From assembly GCF_011044155.1 (NCBI RefSeq), contig NZ_CP049056.1, positions 62,001 through 126,000 on the forward strand: a DNA stretch of 64,000 nt, given 5' to 3'. The notes beneath the pieces were generated by a model. That model saw only the letters and a list, made by a program, of their open reading frames with translations. It was not told where the DNA came from and did no database searches. The number at the start of each line of letters is the position of its first letter. Positions within the stretch are counted from its first letter, which is position 1. The stretch is from Pikeienuella piscinae (GTDB lineage: Bacteria > Pseudomonadota > Alphaproteobacteria > Rhodobacterales > Rhodobacteraceae). The position numbers and the translations under genes are program-made. Positions 1 through 9,013 of this stretch are shown piece by piece.

Positions 1-100
1 TGAAAGTCACATTCTGAACAGGCCGTCGCCGGCGGCGTCTTGAGCGCCGTGAGTCGATCTGGCGCTTTTCATTCGCGGCGGTCTCGCTAAAGTCCGCGCT

Positions 101-808
101 ATGACAAAGCCTGTAATGGATGCGGCTGAAGCGGTCGCCCCGATCTTCGACGGCGCGACCGTCATGATTTCGGGATTTGGCGGCTCCGGCGCGCCGATCG
201 AACTTGTTCACGCGCTGATCGACCAAGGCGCGAAGGGCCTCACCGTGGTCAACAACAATGCTGGCACGGGTATGGTCGGTCTCGCGGCGCTGATCCGCGA
301 GGGGCGTGTCGACAAGGTGATATGCTCCTATCCGCGCACCTCCGACGCGCGCGCCTTCACCGAGCGCTATCTCGCCGGCGAGATAGCGCTGGAACTGGTC
401 CCTCAGGGCGTGCTGGCGGAGCGTATCCGCGCGGCGGGGGCGGGAATGCCGGCCTTTTACACCCGGACGGCGGCAGGGACCGAACTGGCCGAAGGCAAGG
501 AGCAGCGCGAGATCGACGGCGTGCTCTATGTGATGGAGCGCTGGCTGAAAGCCGATTTCGCGCTGGTGAAGGCGGATTGCGCCGATCTTGCGGGCAATCT
601 CACCTATCGGCTGTCGGCGCGGAATTTCGCGCCGATCATGTGCATGGCGGCCGACACCGCCATAGTCCAGGCGCGTGAGATCGTGCCGATGGGCGGCGTC
701 GACCCAGCTGTCGTCGTGACGCCGGGAATATTCGTCGACCGGCTGGTCAAGGTGGCTGCGCCGGCGCAGGAGGAGTTGCTGGTGAACGCGGGGGCGAGCT
801 ATCCATGA
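101..808 (+). CDS. pcaI: 3-oxoadipate/3-oxoacid CoA-transferase subunit A
   Basis: This 235-residue protein is the alpha subunit of a family I CoA-transferase, which moves CoA from succinyl-CoA to a 3-oxoacid. The N-terminal glycine-rich stretch (ISGFGGSGAP, residues 23-32) is the usual CoA-binding loop, and the later GNLTYRLSARNF and TPGIFVDR segments are characteristic of PcaI/AtoD/ScoA. The pattern NNNAGTG...VICSYPR...AERIRAAG resembles PcaI more than AtoD, suggesting 3-oxoadipate as substrate (beta-ketoadipate pathway, cytoplasm). No other pca genes are visible here, so acetoacetate or another 3-oxoacid remains possible. The start at 101 gives the normal family length; a second ATG lies 15 bases downstream. 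The stop overlaps the start of subunit B by four bases (ATGA), so the subunits are translationally coupled. The 100 bases upstream hold no gene. Confidence 0.88.
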   Translation: MTKPVMDAAEAVAPIFDGATVMISGFGGSGAPIELVHALIDQGAKGLTVVNNNAGTGMVGLAALIREGRVDKVICSYPRTSDARAFTERYLAGEIALELVPQGVLAERIRAAGAGMPAFYTRTAAGTELAEGKEQREIDGVLYVMERWLKADFALVKADCADLAGNLTYRLSARNFAPIMCMAADTAIVQAREIVPMGGVDPAVVVTPGIFVDRLVKVAAPAQEELLVNAGASYP

Positions 809-1494
809 ACGTGACGACCGACCCCGCTCGCCTCAGCCGCGCCCAGATCGCCTGGCGCGCGGCGCAGGACATTCCCGACGGAGCCTATGTCAATCTCGGC
901 ATCGGCATGCCGGTCGCCTGCGCCAATCATCTGCCGGAGGGGCGGGAAGTGATCTTCCAGTCCGAGAACGGCATCCTCGGGGTTGGTCCGGCGCCTTTGA
1001 GCGGCGAGGAGGATTACGACCTCATCAACGCCTCGAAACAGCCGGTCACCCTCTTGCCCGGGGCCGCGATCGTCCATCATGCCGACAGCTTCGCGATGAT
1101 CACCGGTGGGCATATCGACATCGCCGTGCTCGGCGCGTTCGAGGTCGCCTCGAACGGCGATCTCGCGAACTGGTCGACCGGGAAGGGCGGCGTGCCGGGA
1201 GTCGGCGGAGCGATGGACCTCGCCGCCGGGGCGAAGGCGGTCTGGGCGCTGACCACGCATGCGTCGAAGAGCGGCGCGCCGAAGCTGGTGGACCGGCTCA
1301 AGCTGCCGCTGACCGGGGCCGGTGTGGTGAAGCGAGTCTACACCGATCTCGCGGTGATCGAGCTGGATGCGGAGGGATTTCTGCTTCGGGAGATGGTTCC
1401 GGGGCTCGATATCGAGACGCTCCGCGGGCTCACCGGCGCGCCGCTGAGGACAATCGGCGAGCCGCACCCGCTGGAGGCGCCGGGCGGCCTCTGA
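805..1494 (+). CDS. pcaJ: 3-oxoadipate/3-oxoacid CoA-transferase subunit B
   Basis: This 229-residue protein is the catalytic beta subunit paired with the preceding gene. The SENG motif at residues 53-56 carries the glutamate (E54) that forms the covalent glutamyl-CoA intermediate in this family. GAYVNLGIGMP near residue 27, HHADSF, GGHIDIAVLGAF and GGAMDLAAGA are all typical of PcaJ/ScoB. The start lies inside the last codon of subunit A, giving a two-gene operon. Length matches the family and nothing looks damaged. As for subunit A, the sequence pattern leans to 3-oxoadipate, but the exact acid cannot be fixed from sequence. About 285 bases without a gene follow before ugpB. Confidence 0.88.
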   Translation: MNVTTDPARLSRAQIAWRAAQDIPDGAYVNLGIGMPVACANHLPEGREVIFQSENGILGVGPAPLSGEEDYDLINASKQPVTLLPGAAIVHHADSFAMITGGHIDIAVLGAFEVASNGDLANWSTGKGGVPGVGGAMDLAAGAKAVWALTTHASKSGAPKLVDRLKLPLTGAGVVKRVYTDLAVIELDAEGFLLREMVPGLDIETLRGLTGAPLRTIGEPHPLEAPGGL

Positions 1495-1670
1495 GCGCTG
1501 TGCAAGAGGCGCCGAGATGGATGGGCTTTGACCGTATTCATGATTTCGGTCGCAAATGCATTGAAATTGAATGTAGCACCAAGGTTCGCGTGTGCGGCGC
1601 GCCGGTTTCGCCGCCGGAGTCCGCGCCCGCCGTCGGGGCGTTGCGCGGCACGAATTTGTGTGCTGCAAAA

Positions 1671-1688
1671 CTGACATCAATTCGTTAC
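1671..1688 (+). promoter_or_regulatory. candidate Pho box upstream of ugpB
   Basis: CTGACAT at 1671-1677 differs by one base from the PhoB half-site CTGTCAT. The half-site expected 11 bases later (TCGTTAC, 1682-1688) matches poorly, at three of seven positions. ugp operons are phosphate-regulated in enterobacteria, which is why I looked here. The match is weak and could be chance. The rest of 1495-1779 shows no gene. Confidence 0.2.
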
Positions 1689-1779
1689 GCTTGCGCCAAG
1701 GACGGTGCGTAGAACCACGCAATCCGGTCGGCGGCGTGATCGCCGGCTGGCTTTCTCACGGGATTACAAGGGAGCACCC

Positions 1780-3087
1780 ATGAAACATCTGCTGATTGGC
1801 GCCGTCTCGGCCCTCTCCATCGCCGGCGCCGCGCAGGCCGCGCCGAAGGAGATCAACTTCTGGCACGCCATGGGCGGGCAGCTTGGCGAGATCACCGACA
1901 AGTTCGCTGCTGACTTCAACGCCAGCCAGTCGGAGTATCAGATCAACGCGATCTACAAGGGCGATTACACCGAGACGATGACCTCTGCGATCGCCGCCTT
2001 TCGCGCCAAGGAGCAGCCTCATATCGTGCAGGTCTTCGAGGTTGGCACCGCCACGATGATCGCGGCTGAGGGCAAGGGCGCAGTCTATCCGGTCTACAAG
2101 CTGATGGCGGACGCCGGGGTCGAATTCAATCAGGACGATTACCTGCCCGCCGTGGTGTCTTACTACACCGACACCGACAACCGTTTGCTCTCGCTGCCGT
2201 TCAACTCCTCCACGCCGGTGATGTGGTACAACAAGACCAAGTTCGAAGAGCTTGGAATCCCGGTGCCGACGACTTGGGACGAGGTTGAGGAAGCGGCGAA
2301 GAAAGCCAAGGCCGCCGGCGTCGAGGCGCCGCTTTCCTTCGGATGGCAGTCCTGGACCCAGATCGAGACCTATTCGGCCTGGCACGACATCCCGATGGGC
2401 ACCGCGGAGAACGGCTTCGGTGGGCTCGACACCGAGTTCACCTTCAACAATGACGCGGTGGTGAACCATATCCAGCGCATCGCCGACATGGGCAAGGAAG
2501 GCCTGTTCAAATATGGCGGCCGGCGGGGCGATAGCCGCGGCATGTTCGTGAACGGCGAAACGATCATGTGGATCAACTCCTCCGCGTATTATGGCGGGTT
2601 CAAGAAGGACATCACCGACTGGGAATTCGGCCAGGCGATGCTGCCGCTCGACACCGCGGTAGCTGAGAAACCGCAGAATTCGATCATTGGCGGCGCAACG
2701 CTCTGGGTGCTCTCCGGCCACGACCAGGGCGACTACAAGGGCGTCGCGGAGTTCTTCAAGTTCGTTTCCGCGCCCGAGCAGCAGGCCTATTGGCACCAGG
2801 CGACCGGCTATGTGCCGATCACGACGGCGGCCTATGTCCAGAGCCAGGAAGAGGGTTTCTATGACGAGAACCCCGGCACCGATACGGCGATCAAGCAGCT
2901 TTCGCTGAATACGCCGACGGCGAACTCCAAGGGCGTGCGCTTCGGCAATTTCGTCCAGATCCGCGACGTCATCAACGAGGAGCTGGAGGCGGTCTGGTCC
3001 GGCCAGAAGGACGCGAAGCAGGCGATGGACGACGCGGTTTCGCGCGGAAACGATCTGCTGCGGAAATTCCAGTCCGCGAATGAGTGA
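1780..3087 (+). CDS. ugpB: sn-glycerol-3-phosphate ABC transporter, substrate-binding protein
   Basis: This periplasmic protein of 435 residues captures glycerol-3-phosphate or its diesters for the UgpAEC importer. I chose ATG 1780 because it follows an AAGGGAG ribosome site at 1768-1774 and opens a clean signal peptide (MKHLLIGAVSALSIAGAAQA, cleavage near residue 20); an upstream in-frame start at 1705 would add an unlikely extension. Segments such as EINFWHAMGG, YKGDYTETM, VFEVGTATM and LPFNSSTPVMWYNK closely track E. coli UgpB, more so than generic sugar-binding proteins. It is the first gene of a ugpB-A-E-C operon in the classic order. The 187 bases to ugpA contain palindromes that may tune the excess of binding protein over membrane components. 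Confidence 0.9.
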   Translation: MKHLLIGAVSALSIAGAAQAAPKEINFWHAMGGQLGEITDKFAADFNASQSEYQINAIYKGDYTETMTSAIAAFRAKEQPHIVQVFEVGTATMIAAEGKGAVYPVYKLMADAGVEFNQDDYLPAVVSYYTDTDNRLLSLPFNSSTPVMWYNKTKFEELGIPVPTTWDEVEEAAKKAKAAGVEAPLSFGWQSWTQIETYSAWHDIPMGTAENGFGGLDTEFTFNNDAVVNHIQRIADMGKEGLFKYGGRRGDSRGMFVNGETIMWINSSAYYGGFKKDITDWEFGQAMLPLDTAVAEKPQNSIIGGATLWVLSGHDQGDYKGVAEFFKFVSAPEQQAYWHQATGYVPITTAAYVQSQEEGFYDENPGTDTAIKQLSLNTPTANSKGVRFGNFVQIRDVINEELEAVWSGQKDAKQAMDDAVSRGNDLLRKFQSANE

Positions 3088-3134
3088 GTGCGGGGCGGGG
3101 CGGTGTCTTTGAGCGCCGTCCTGCCGCCGATGAT

Positions 3135-3207
3135 GATCCCGGCCCCGAGCCGGGATCCTGGCGAGTTTTGCGATGCGGCGCGAGGTCCCGGCGCGAGGCC
3201 GGAACCT
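3135..3207. repeat. two REP-like palindromes between ugpB and ugpA
   Basis: GATCCCGGC (3135-3143) and GCCGGGATC (3149-3157) form a perfect 9-bp inverted repeat with a 5-base loop. A second one, AGGTCCCGGC (3183-3192) against GCCGGAACCT (3198-3207), has one mismatch. Both share a TCCCGGC core, as in dispersed extragenic palindromes. Their position between binding-protein and permease genes suits an mRNA-stabilising or attenuating role, which is inference. I found no further copies in this window by eye. Confidence 0.6.
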
Positions 3208-3274
3208 TGACGGGTTCCGCGGATCGGGTTCCGGGGCCGGGCCGGCGGAAGATGAGAACGAGACAAGACTTCGC

Positions 3275-4156
3275 ATGATCAAGCGTGTCACCTTTCGTCA
3301 TCGCTGGCTGCCTTACCTTCTGGTGGCGCCGCAGATCGCGATCACGCTGGTCTTCTTCATCTGGCCGGCCTATCGGGCGCTCGAATCCTCCTTCTTCATC
3401 GAGGACGCATTTGGCTTCAGCCGCAAATGGGTCGCGCTGAAGAACTACACCGCTCTCTTCTCGGACCCGATCTATCTGGACTCCTTCCGGATCACGCTGA
3501 TTTTCGGCTTTGCCGTCACGGCGCTCTCCATGTCGATCTCGCTCGGGCTTGCGGTCGCCGCGAACCGGGTGCTGCGGAGCGCGCTCGCCTACCGGACCTC
3601 GCTGATCTGGCCATATGCGGTGGCGCCGGCGGTGGCGGGCGTTCTCTGGTATTTCCTGATGAACCCCTCGCTCGGCATCGTCGCCTATTGGTTGAAGGGG
3701 ATCGGCTATGAGTGGAACCACTACGTCAATGGCGACCAGGCGCTGGTGATGGTGATCGTCGCCGCGGCCTGGAAGCAGATCAGCTATAATTTTCTCTTCT
3801 TTCTCGCCGGCTTGCAGTCGATTCCGAAATCACTGATCGAAGCGGCGGCGATCGACCGTGCGGGACCGGTGCGGCGGTTCTGGAGCATCGTCTTTCCGCT
3901 GCTTTCGCCGACGACGTTCTTTCTTCTGGTCGTCAATCTCGTCTACGCCTTCTTCGACACGTTCTCACTGATCCACGCGACGACGAATGGCGGGCCGGCG
4001 AACGCCACTTCGATCCTCGTCTACAAGGTCTACAACACCGGCTTCGTAGGGCAGGACTATGGCGGCTCCGCCGCGCAGTCGGTGGTGCTGATGGCGATCG
4101 TGGCGGTGATGACGGTGATCCAGTTCCGTTACATCGAGCGGCGGGTGCAATACTGA
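3275..4156 (+). CDS. ugpA: glycerol-3-phosphate ABC transporter, permease UgpA
   Basis: This 293-residue inner-membrane protein is one of two permeases of the Ugp importer. It has about six hydrophobic segments, the first being [20 protein letters not shown] near residue 12. The cytoplasmic EAA loop, [24 protein letters not shown], contacts the ATPase. I placed the start at ATG 3275 ([11 protein letters not shown]) because homologues start there; an in-frame upstream ATG at 3173 would read through the palindromic spacer and add 34 low-complexity residues. It is followed 13 bases later by ugpE. Nothing looks damaged. Confidence 0.88.
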   Translation: MIKRVTFRHRWLPYLLVAPQIAITLVFFIWPAYRALESSFFIEDAFGFSRKWVALKNYTALFSDPIYLDSFRITLIFGFAVTALSMSISLGLAVAANRVLRSALAYRTSLIWPYAVAPAVAGVLWYFLMNPSLGIVAYWLKGIGYEWNHYVNGDQALVMVIVAAAWKQISYNFLFFLAGLQSIPKSLIEAAAIDRAGPVRRFWSIVFPLLSPTTFFLLVVNLVYAFFDTFSLIHATTNGGPANATSILVYKVYNTGFVGQDYGGSAAQSVVLMAIVAVMTVIQFRYIERRVQY

Positions 4157-4169
4157 TGCGAAGCGCGCA

Positions 4170-5018
4170 ATGATCGAGAATCGCCCATACATGAAGATCC
4201 TCACGCACGTCGTGCTGATCCTCGGCGTGTTCTTCCTGTGCTTCCCGGTCTGGATGGCGCTTGTCGCCTCGACGCACGGGCCAGACGCGTTGTCGCGCTC
4301 GCCGATCCCGCTCTGGTTCGGCGATCAGGGATGGGAGAATTACGCGCAGCTTCTCTCCGGCGGCGTTCCCGAAGCCGGGGGCGTGCCGGTCCTCGGCATG
4401 ATGCTGAACAGTCTGATCATGGCGCTCTCCATCACCATCGGGAAGATCGCGGTCTCCATCATCGCCGCCTACGCCATCGTCTATTTCCGCTTTCCGTTCC
4501 GCATGGGCTTTTTCTGGCTGATCTTCATAACGCTGATGCTGCCGGTGGAGGTGCGCATCCTGCCGACATTCGACGTGATCGTCCGGCTCGACATGCTGAA
4601 CTCCTACGCCGGGCTGTCGATTCCGCTGATCGCGTCGGCGACCGCGACATTCCTTTTCCGACAGTTCTTCATGACAGTGCCGGACGAGTTGGTGGAGGCG
4701 GCGCGGATCGACCGCGCCGGGCCGATCCGGTTCTTCATCGACATATTGATACCGCTTTCGCGCACCAATATCGCCGCGCTCTTCATCATCCTCTTCATCT
4801 TCGGATGGAACCAGTATCTCTGGCCGCTGATAGTCACGACGGACGAGGCGTATTACACCATCGTCATGGGCATTCAGCGGATGACCAATTCCGGCGAGGC
4901 GCTGCCGGTCTGGCATTACATTATGGGGACGGCCGTGCTGGCGATGATCCCGCCGGTGTTCGTGGTTCTCGCGATGCAGAAGCTCTTCGTGAAGGGCCTT
5001 GTCGAGCAGGAGAAATAG
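4170..5018 (+). CDS. ugpE: glycerol-3-phosphate ABC transporter, permease UgpE
   Basis: This 282-residue second permease begins MIENRP, the same opening as E. coli UgpE. It has six predicted membrane helices and an EAA loop (EAARIDRAGPIRFFIDILIP) near residue 180 that docks on the ATPase. The C-terminal KLFVKGLVEQEK matches the end of CUT1-family permeases. It forms the membrane channel with UgpA and imports glycerol-3-phosphate across the inner membrane. Its stop codon directly abuts the ATG of ugpC, so the two are read as one transcript and probably coupled in translation. Confidence 0.88.
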   Translation: MIENRPYMKILTHVVLILGVFFLCFPVWMALVASTHGPDALSRSPIPLWFGDQGWENYAQLLSGGVPEAGGVPVLGMMLNSLIMALSITIGKIAVSIIAAYAIVYFRFPFRMGFFWLIFITLMLPVEVRILPTFDVIVRLDMLNSYAGLSIPLIASATATFLFRQFFMTVPDELVEAARIDRAGPIRFFIDILIPLSRTNIAALFIILFIFGWNQYLWPLIVTTDEAYYTIVMGIQRMTNSGEALPVWHYIMGTAVLAMIPPVFVVLAMQKLFVKGLVEQEK

Positions 5019-6029
5019 ATGGCCGGGCTTTCACTGAGCGGCGTTCAGAAGATCTATCCGGGCGGCGTGACCGCGGTTCACGGCGCCGATATCGAGATCG
5101 AGGATGGCGAGTTCATCGTCCTCGTCGGCCCTTCCGGCTGCGGCAAGTCGACGATTCTCCGCATGGTGGCGGGGCTGGAGGCGACCAGCGCCGGCGAAGT
5201 CCGGATCGACGGCGAGGTGGTGAACGGCAAGGAGCCGGGCGAACGCGACATCGCCATGGTCTTTCAGAATTACGCGCTCTACCCGCATATGTCGGTCCGG
5301 CAGAACATGGCCTACGGGCTTAAGAACGTCGGCATGAAGAAGGCCGAGATCGCGGCGCGGATCGCCGATGCGTCGAGGACGCTCCAGCTCGACGAGTATC
5401 TGGACAGGAAGCCCCGGCAGCTTTCCGGCGGGCAGCGCCAGCGCGTCGCCATGGGCCGGGCGCTGGTGCGGGAGCCGAAGGCGTTCCTGCTGGACGAGCC
5501 GCTCTCCAATCTCGACGCCAAGCTTCGCGGCCACATGCGCGCGGAGCTGAAGGAATTGCACCAACGGCTTGGCGCGACATTCATTTATGTCACGCACGAT
5601 CAGGTGGAGGCGATGAGCCTCGCGGACAGGATCGTGGTGATGAACGCCGGGCGGATCGAGCAGATCGGCCGCCCGCGCGAGATCTACGACGACCCGGCGA
5701 CCCGCTTCGTCGCGGAGTTCATCGGCTCGCCGCAGATGAATTTCCTGCCAGGCGCGCTATTGGGCGAGAAGGCCGCCTTCCTGGGGATCAGGCCGGAGGC
5801 GCTCCTGGTCGGCGAGGGGGGCGGCGAAATTTCGCTCACCGGCAGGGTGCGGCTGGTCGAGGACCTGGGCGCGGATCGCTTCGTCCACGTCGCGCTGACT
5901 GGGGGCGATGTCGTGGCGGTCGCCCGCGCGCCAGGCGGCCTTGTCGCCGAGCCCGGGACGGAGGTGACGCTGAACGCCGACCGCGCCGCGATCGCCCGGT
6001 TCGATGCGGAAGGGTATAGGGTCGACTGA
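5019..6029 (+). CDS. ugpC: glycerol-3-phosphate ABC transporter, ATPase UgpC
   Basis: This 336-residue ATPase powers the Ugp importer. Visible motifs are Walker [10 protein letters not shown] (37-45), Q-loop [11 protein letters not shown], signature LSGGQ (135-139), Walker B FLLDEP (156-161), D-loop SNLDAKLR and the H-loop histidine at 193. The C-terminal third is the regulatory TOBE-like region of the MalK/UgpC type, with [12 protein letters not shown] and GIRPEAL. It starts immediately after the ugpE stop and completes the operon. Related CUT1 ATPases can serve several transporters, but synteny makes the Ugp assignment secure. Confidence 0.9.
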   Translation: MAGLSLSGVQKIYPGGVTAVHGADIEIEDGEFIVLVGPSGCGKSTILRMVAGLEATSAGEVRIDGEVVNGKEPGERDIAMVFQNYALYPHMSVRQNMAYGLKNVGMKKAEIAARIADASRTLQLDEYLDRKPRQLSGGQRQRVAMGRALVREPKAFLLDEPLSNLDAKLRGHMRAELKELHQRLGATFIYVTHDQVEAMSLADRIVVMNAGRIEQIGRPREIYDDPATRFVAEFIGSPQMNFLPGALLGEKAAFLGIRPEALLVGEGGGEISLTGRVRLVEDLGADRFVHVALTGGDVVAVARAPGGLVAEPGTEVTLNADRAAIARFDAEGYRVD

Positions 6030-6149
6030 TCCGGCGGCCTGCGCGCCGGCGCTCGCGACGCCTGCAAAAACCCCTTGATCGCGCTTCGCGGATGCGTTGA
6101 GACTGACGCCATAAACAAGCGAAGCATGAAGCGACGCAGGGAGACAGAG

Positions 6150-7214
6150 ATGATTCGCAGACCGATCAGCCGCCGTGCTGCGCTCATGGGCATGGGCGCC
6201 GTTGGGCTCAGCTTCACCCTGCCGAAACAGGGCTTCGCGGCCTCCGGCAAGGTCAACTTCTACAACTGGGACACCTATATCGGTGAGACCACGCTTGACG
6301 ATTTCACGGCCGCCACCGGCATTGAGGTGCAATATGACCTCTTCGCCGACAATGACGAGCTGTTCGCCAAGCTGAAGAACGGCAATCCCGGTTACGACCT
6401 GATCGTGCCGACCAATGATTACGTCGAGCGGATGATCGTCGCGGACATGCTGGTTCCGCTCGACCATGCGCTGATCCCGAATATCGCGAATATCGGCGAG
6501 GGATTCCGCGACCCCGCCTTCGATCCGGGCCGGAAATATTCGATGCCTTACATGTGGGGTTCGATCGGCATCGGTTACCGGAAATCGGCGGTCGACAGCC
6601 CGCCGGACAGCTGGGCCGATCTCTACACCTCGGACAAATACGCCGGCCGGCTCTCGATGCTCGCTGACGGGCAGCATGTGTTCGGCATGGCGCTGAAGCT
6701 GATGGGCGAGTCGCTCAACGACTGGTCGCCGGAAAACCTCAAGGCGGCGGAAGAGATGGTGATCGCGCAGAAGGACAGGATCACCGCCTTCGCGCCGGAT
6801 AACGGCCAGGACCTGCTGCTCGCCGGCGAGGTCGATCTCGCGATGGAATGGAACGGCGACATTCTTCAGGTGATGGATGAGGACGACGACATCGGCTACG
6901 TGATCCCGAAGGAGGGCGGCATGATCTGGGAGGATACGCTCTGCATTCCGACCGGCGGGCCGAACCCGGAGGGCGCGCATGCGCTGATCAATTTCCTGCT
7001 CGACGCCGAGGTGGGAAAGGATATCGCGGAGTTCATCTATTTCGCCACGCCGAACGCCGCCGCGCGGGCGCTGACCGAAGAATCCTATCGCGACAATCCG
7101 GCGATCTTCCCGCCGGAGGACGCCGTCGCGAACTCGGAAACCGCTGTCTATCCCGGTCAGGACGCGGTGCAGCGGATCGACGAGGCCTGGACTCGGGTCA
7201 AGGCCGCAGGCTGA
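6150..7214 (+). CDS. potD: spermidine/putrescine-type ABC transporter, Tat-exported binding protein
   Basis: This 354-residue periplasmic binding protein is of the PotD/PotF family. I chose ATG 6150, preceded by GGGAGA at 6139-6144, since it places a twin-arginine signal (MIRRPISRRAALMGMGAVG) at the N-terminus; an upstream ATG at 6075 lacks a ribosome site. The mature protein opens with VNFYNWDTYIGE, the hallmark start of polyamine-binding proteins, followed by FADNDELFAKL, YDLIVPTNDYVERM and the C-terminal NFLLDAEVGKDIAEFIYFATPN. Tat export implies folding before transport. It heads a binding protein-permease-permease-ATPase operon. Polyamines are the likely ligands, but other amines such as opine-like compounds use the same family. 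Confidence 0.85.
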   Translation: MIRRPISRRAALMGMGAVGLSFTLPKQGFAASGKVNFYNWDTYIGETTLDDFTAATGIEVQYDLFADNDELFAKLKNGNPGYDLIVPTNDYVERMIVADMLVPLDHALIPNIANIGEGFRDPAFDPGRKYSMPYMWGSIGIGYRKSAVDSPPDSWADLYTSDKYAGRLSMLADGQHVFGMALKLMGESLNDWSPENLKAAEEMVIAQKDRITAFAPDNGQDLLLAGEVDLAMEWNGDILQVMDEDDDIGYVIPKEGGMIWEDTLCIPTGGPNPEGAHALINFLLDAEVGKDIAEFIYFATPNAAARALTEESYRDNPAIFPPEDAVANSETAVYPGQDAVQRIDEAWTRVKAAG

Positions 7215-7271
7215 GGCGCGGTCCCGTCCAGACGTCATGCCGACGCGGCCGGGGCGCTTTAAGGGGAGATG

Positions 7272-8186
7272 ATGGAAAGCTGGCGCCGCACCCTGCCTGC
7301 GTTTGCGGCCTTCGCCGGTCCGACGACGCTCTGGCTGCTGGTCTTCTTCCTCGTCCCGCTCGGCATCATCTGGGTCTACTCCTTCGGCGAGAACATCTCG
7401 CTGACGGAGATCCGCACGACCTGGACGCTTTCCAACTATGAAAGGATCTTCGAACCGGAGATCGTGACGCTCTTCTGGCGCACGCTCCGGCTCGCCGGGG
7501 CGGCCACGATCATCTGCCTGATCGTCGGCTATCCGGTGGCGTTGGTGATCGCGACGGCGGAGCAGAAATGGAAGCCGTGGCTGCTGCTGATCATCATGCT
7601 GCCGTTCTGGACCAATCTTCTGATCCGGACCTATGCGCTCCTGAACATTCTGGGCGCGCGCGGCCGCGTGAACGGGGTTCTGGAATGGTTCTGGACCCAG
7701 GGCGACGCGCTCGCCGGCCTGCTGGGCATGGCGGGGCTCTTCGGCGAGCGGTTCACGCCCGTGGCCTTTCTCGGCACCGAATCCGGCGTGGTCATCGGAC
7801 TGGTCTATGTCCACCTGCCATTCGCGATCCTGCCGCTCTATTCCGCGCTGGAGCGGCTCGACCGGTCCTATCTCGAAGCGTCGATGGATCTGGGCGCCGG
7901 GCAGGTCAGGACGTTCTTCCTGATCCTCGTGCCGCTGACCTCCGCCGGGCTGATCACCGCCGCGATCATCACCTTCATTCCGGCGCTCGGCTCCTTCCTC
8001 ACGCCCGATCTACTCGGGCGCGGGCAGGTGGACATGATCGCGAACGTGATCGAGCGGCAGTTCAAGAAGGCGAACGACTGGCCCTTCGGTTCGGCGCTGT
8101 CGCTCTTCCTGCTCTACGTCACCTTCATCATTCTCGCGATCCGGGCGCTCATCGACATGCAGGCCGCGAAAGGGAGGCGGGCGTGA
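7272..8186 (+). CDS. potB: polyamine-type ABC transporter permease (PotB-like)
   Basis: This protein of about 304 residues is an inner-membrane permease with six hydrophobic stretches. Its EAA loop, LEASMDLGAGQVRTFFLILVPL, lies near residue 200. Two ATGs stand side by side (7269 and 7272) after AAGGGGAG (7261-7268); I prefer 7272 because it leaves room for the ribosome site. PotB/PotH family features include FWTNLLIRTYALLNILG and the late GRGQVDMIANVIERQF segment. It forms the translocation pore with the next gene. Its stop overlaps the GTG start of that gene. Confidence 0.85.
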   Translation: MESWRRTLPAFAAFAGPTTLWLLVFFLVPLGIIWVYSFGENISLTEIRTTWTLSNYERIFEPEIVTLFWRTLRLAGAATIICLIVGYPVALVIATAEQKWKPWLLLIIMLPFWTNLLIRTYALLNILGARGRVNGVLEWFWTQGDALAGLLGMAGLFGERFTPVAFLGTESGVVIGLVYVHLPFAILPLYSALERLDRSYLEASMDLGAGQVRTFFLILVPLTSAGLITAAIITFIPALGSFLTPDLLGRGQVDMIANVIERQFKKANDWPFGSALSLFLLYVTFIILAIRALIDMQAAKGRRA

Positions 8187-9013
8187 GCGCGGGGCCGTTC
8201 CAATATGCGCGCAAGACCTCGATGCGGGTGATGTTCGCGCTGACATTCGTCTTTCTCTACACGCCGATCATCGTTCTGGTCATCTTCTCGTTCAACAATT
8301 CGCGCCGCGGCGGCAATGTCATCTGGCGCGGCTTTACCACGGATTATTACGCCAAGGCATTCGCCAATGAATCGCTCGTCGAGGCCTTCGTCAATTCGAT
8401 CGCCATCGCGGTCATCTCGACAATCTTCGCGGTGGCGCTCGGGGCGATGACGGCGGTGCTGCTCTGGCGCTGGCGGTTTCCGCTGAAGCCGGTCTATGAG
8501 GGGCTGGTGGCGCTGCCGATCGTGATTCCGGAAATCTGCATGGGCGTCAGCCTCGCGGTGTTCTTCTCGGCCTCCGGCCTCACCGTCCCGCCGGAGGCGC
8601 CCTGGCCGCTCAATCTCGGCAATATCATCGCGGCGCATATCACCTTCTCCTTTCCTTTCGCGGCGATGGTGATCCGGACGCGCTTGCAGAGCTTCAGCCC
8701 GGAGATGGCCGAGGCGGCGCGCGATCTCGGCGCTTCGGAATATCAGGTGTTCCGCGACATCCTGATCCCGCACATGGTTCCGGGGCTGATCGCCGGGGCG
8801 CTGCTGGCCTTCACGCTTAGCCTCGACGATTTCGTCATCACCTTCTTCACCTCCGGGCCGAACACCGTGACCTTCCCGGTCAAGGTCTATTCGATGGTCC
8901 GCTTCTCGGTGACGCCTGAGATCAACGCCGCCTCGACGGTGCTGATCCTGATGACGCTCTGCCTGACCTTCATCGCGATTCGCCTGCAAAAGCCGACGGA
9001 GATGACGCCATGA
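8183..9013 (+). CDS. potC: polyamine-type ABC transporter permease (PotC-like)
   Basis: This 276-residue permease is the partner of the preceding gene. I place the start at GTG 8183, which overlaps the previous stop (GTGA) and follows AGGGAGG at 8171-8177; the reading frame is open further upstream but only as a shadow of potB. The protein has six hydrophobic segments, the PotC signature FSFNNSRRGG near residue 36 and an EAA loop (AEAARDLGASEYQVFRDILIPH). SLDDFVITFFTSGPNTVTFP is typical of PotC/PotI. The stop overlaps the ATPase start by four bases, so the whole operon is tightly coupled. Confidence 0.86.
   Translation: MSAGPFQYARKTSMRVMFALTFVFLYTPIIVLVIFSFNNSRRGGNVIWRGFTTDYYAKAFANESLVEAFVNSIAIAVISTIFAVALGAMTAVLLWRWRFPLKPVYEGLVALPIVIPEICMGVSLAVFFSASGLTVPPEAPWPLNLGNIIAAHITFSFPFAAMVIRTRLQSFSPEMAEAARDLGASEYQVFRDILIPHMVPGLIAGALLAFTLSLDDFVITFFTSGPNTVTFPVKVYSMVRFSVTPEINAASTVLILMTLCLTFIAIRLQKPTEMTP

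Noticed and set aside
5757-7814. 685-codon minus-strand frame over ugpC, potD and potB
   Set aside because: It spans three real genes and has an Arg/Asp/His-rich composition typical of a reverse-frame shadow.
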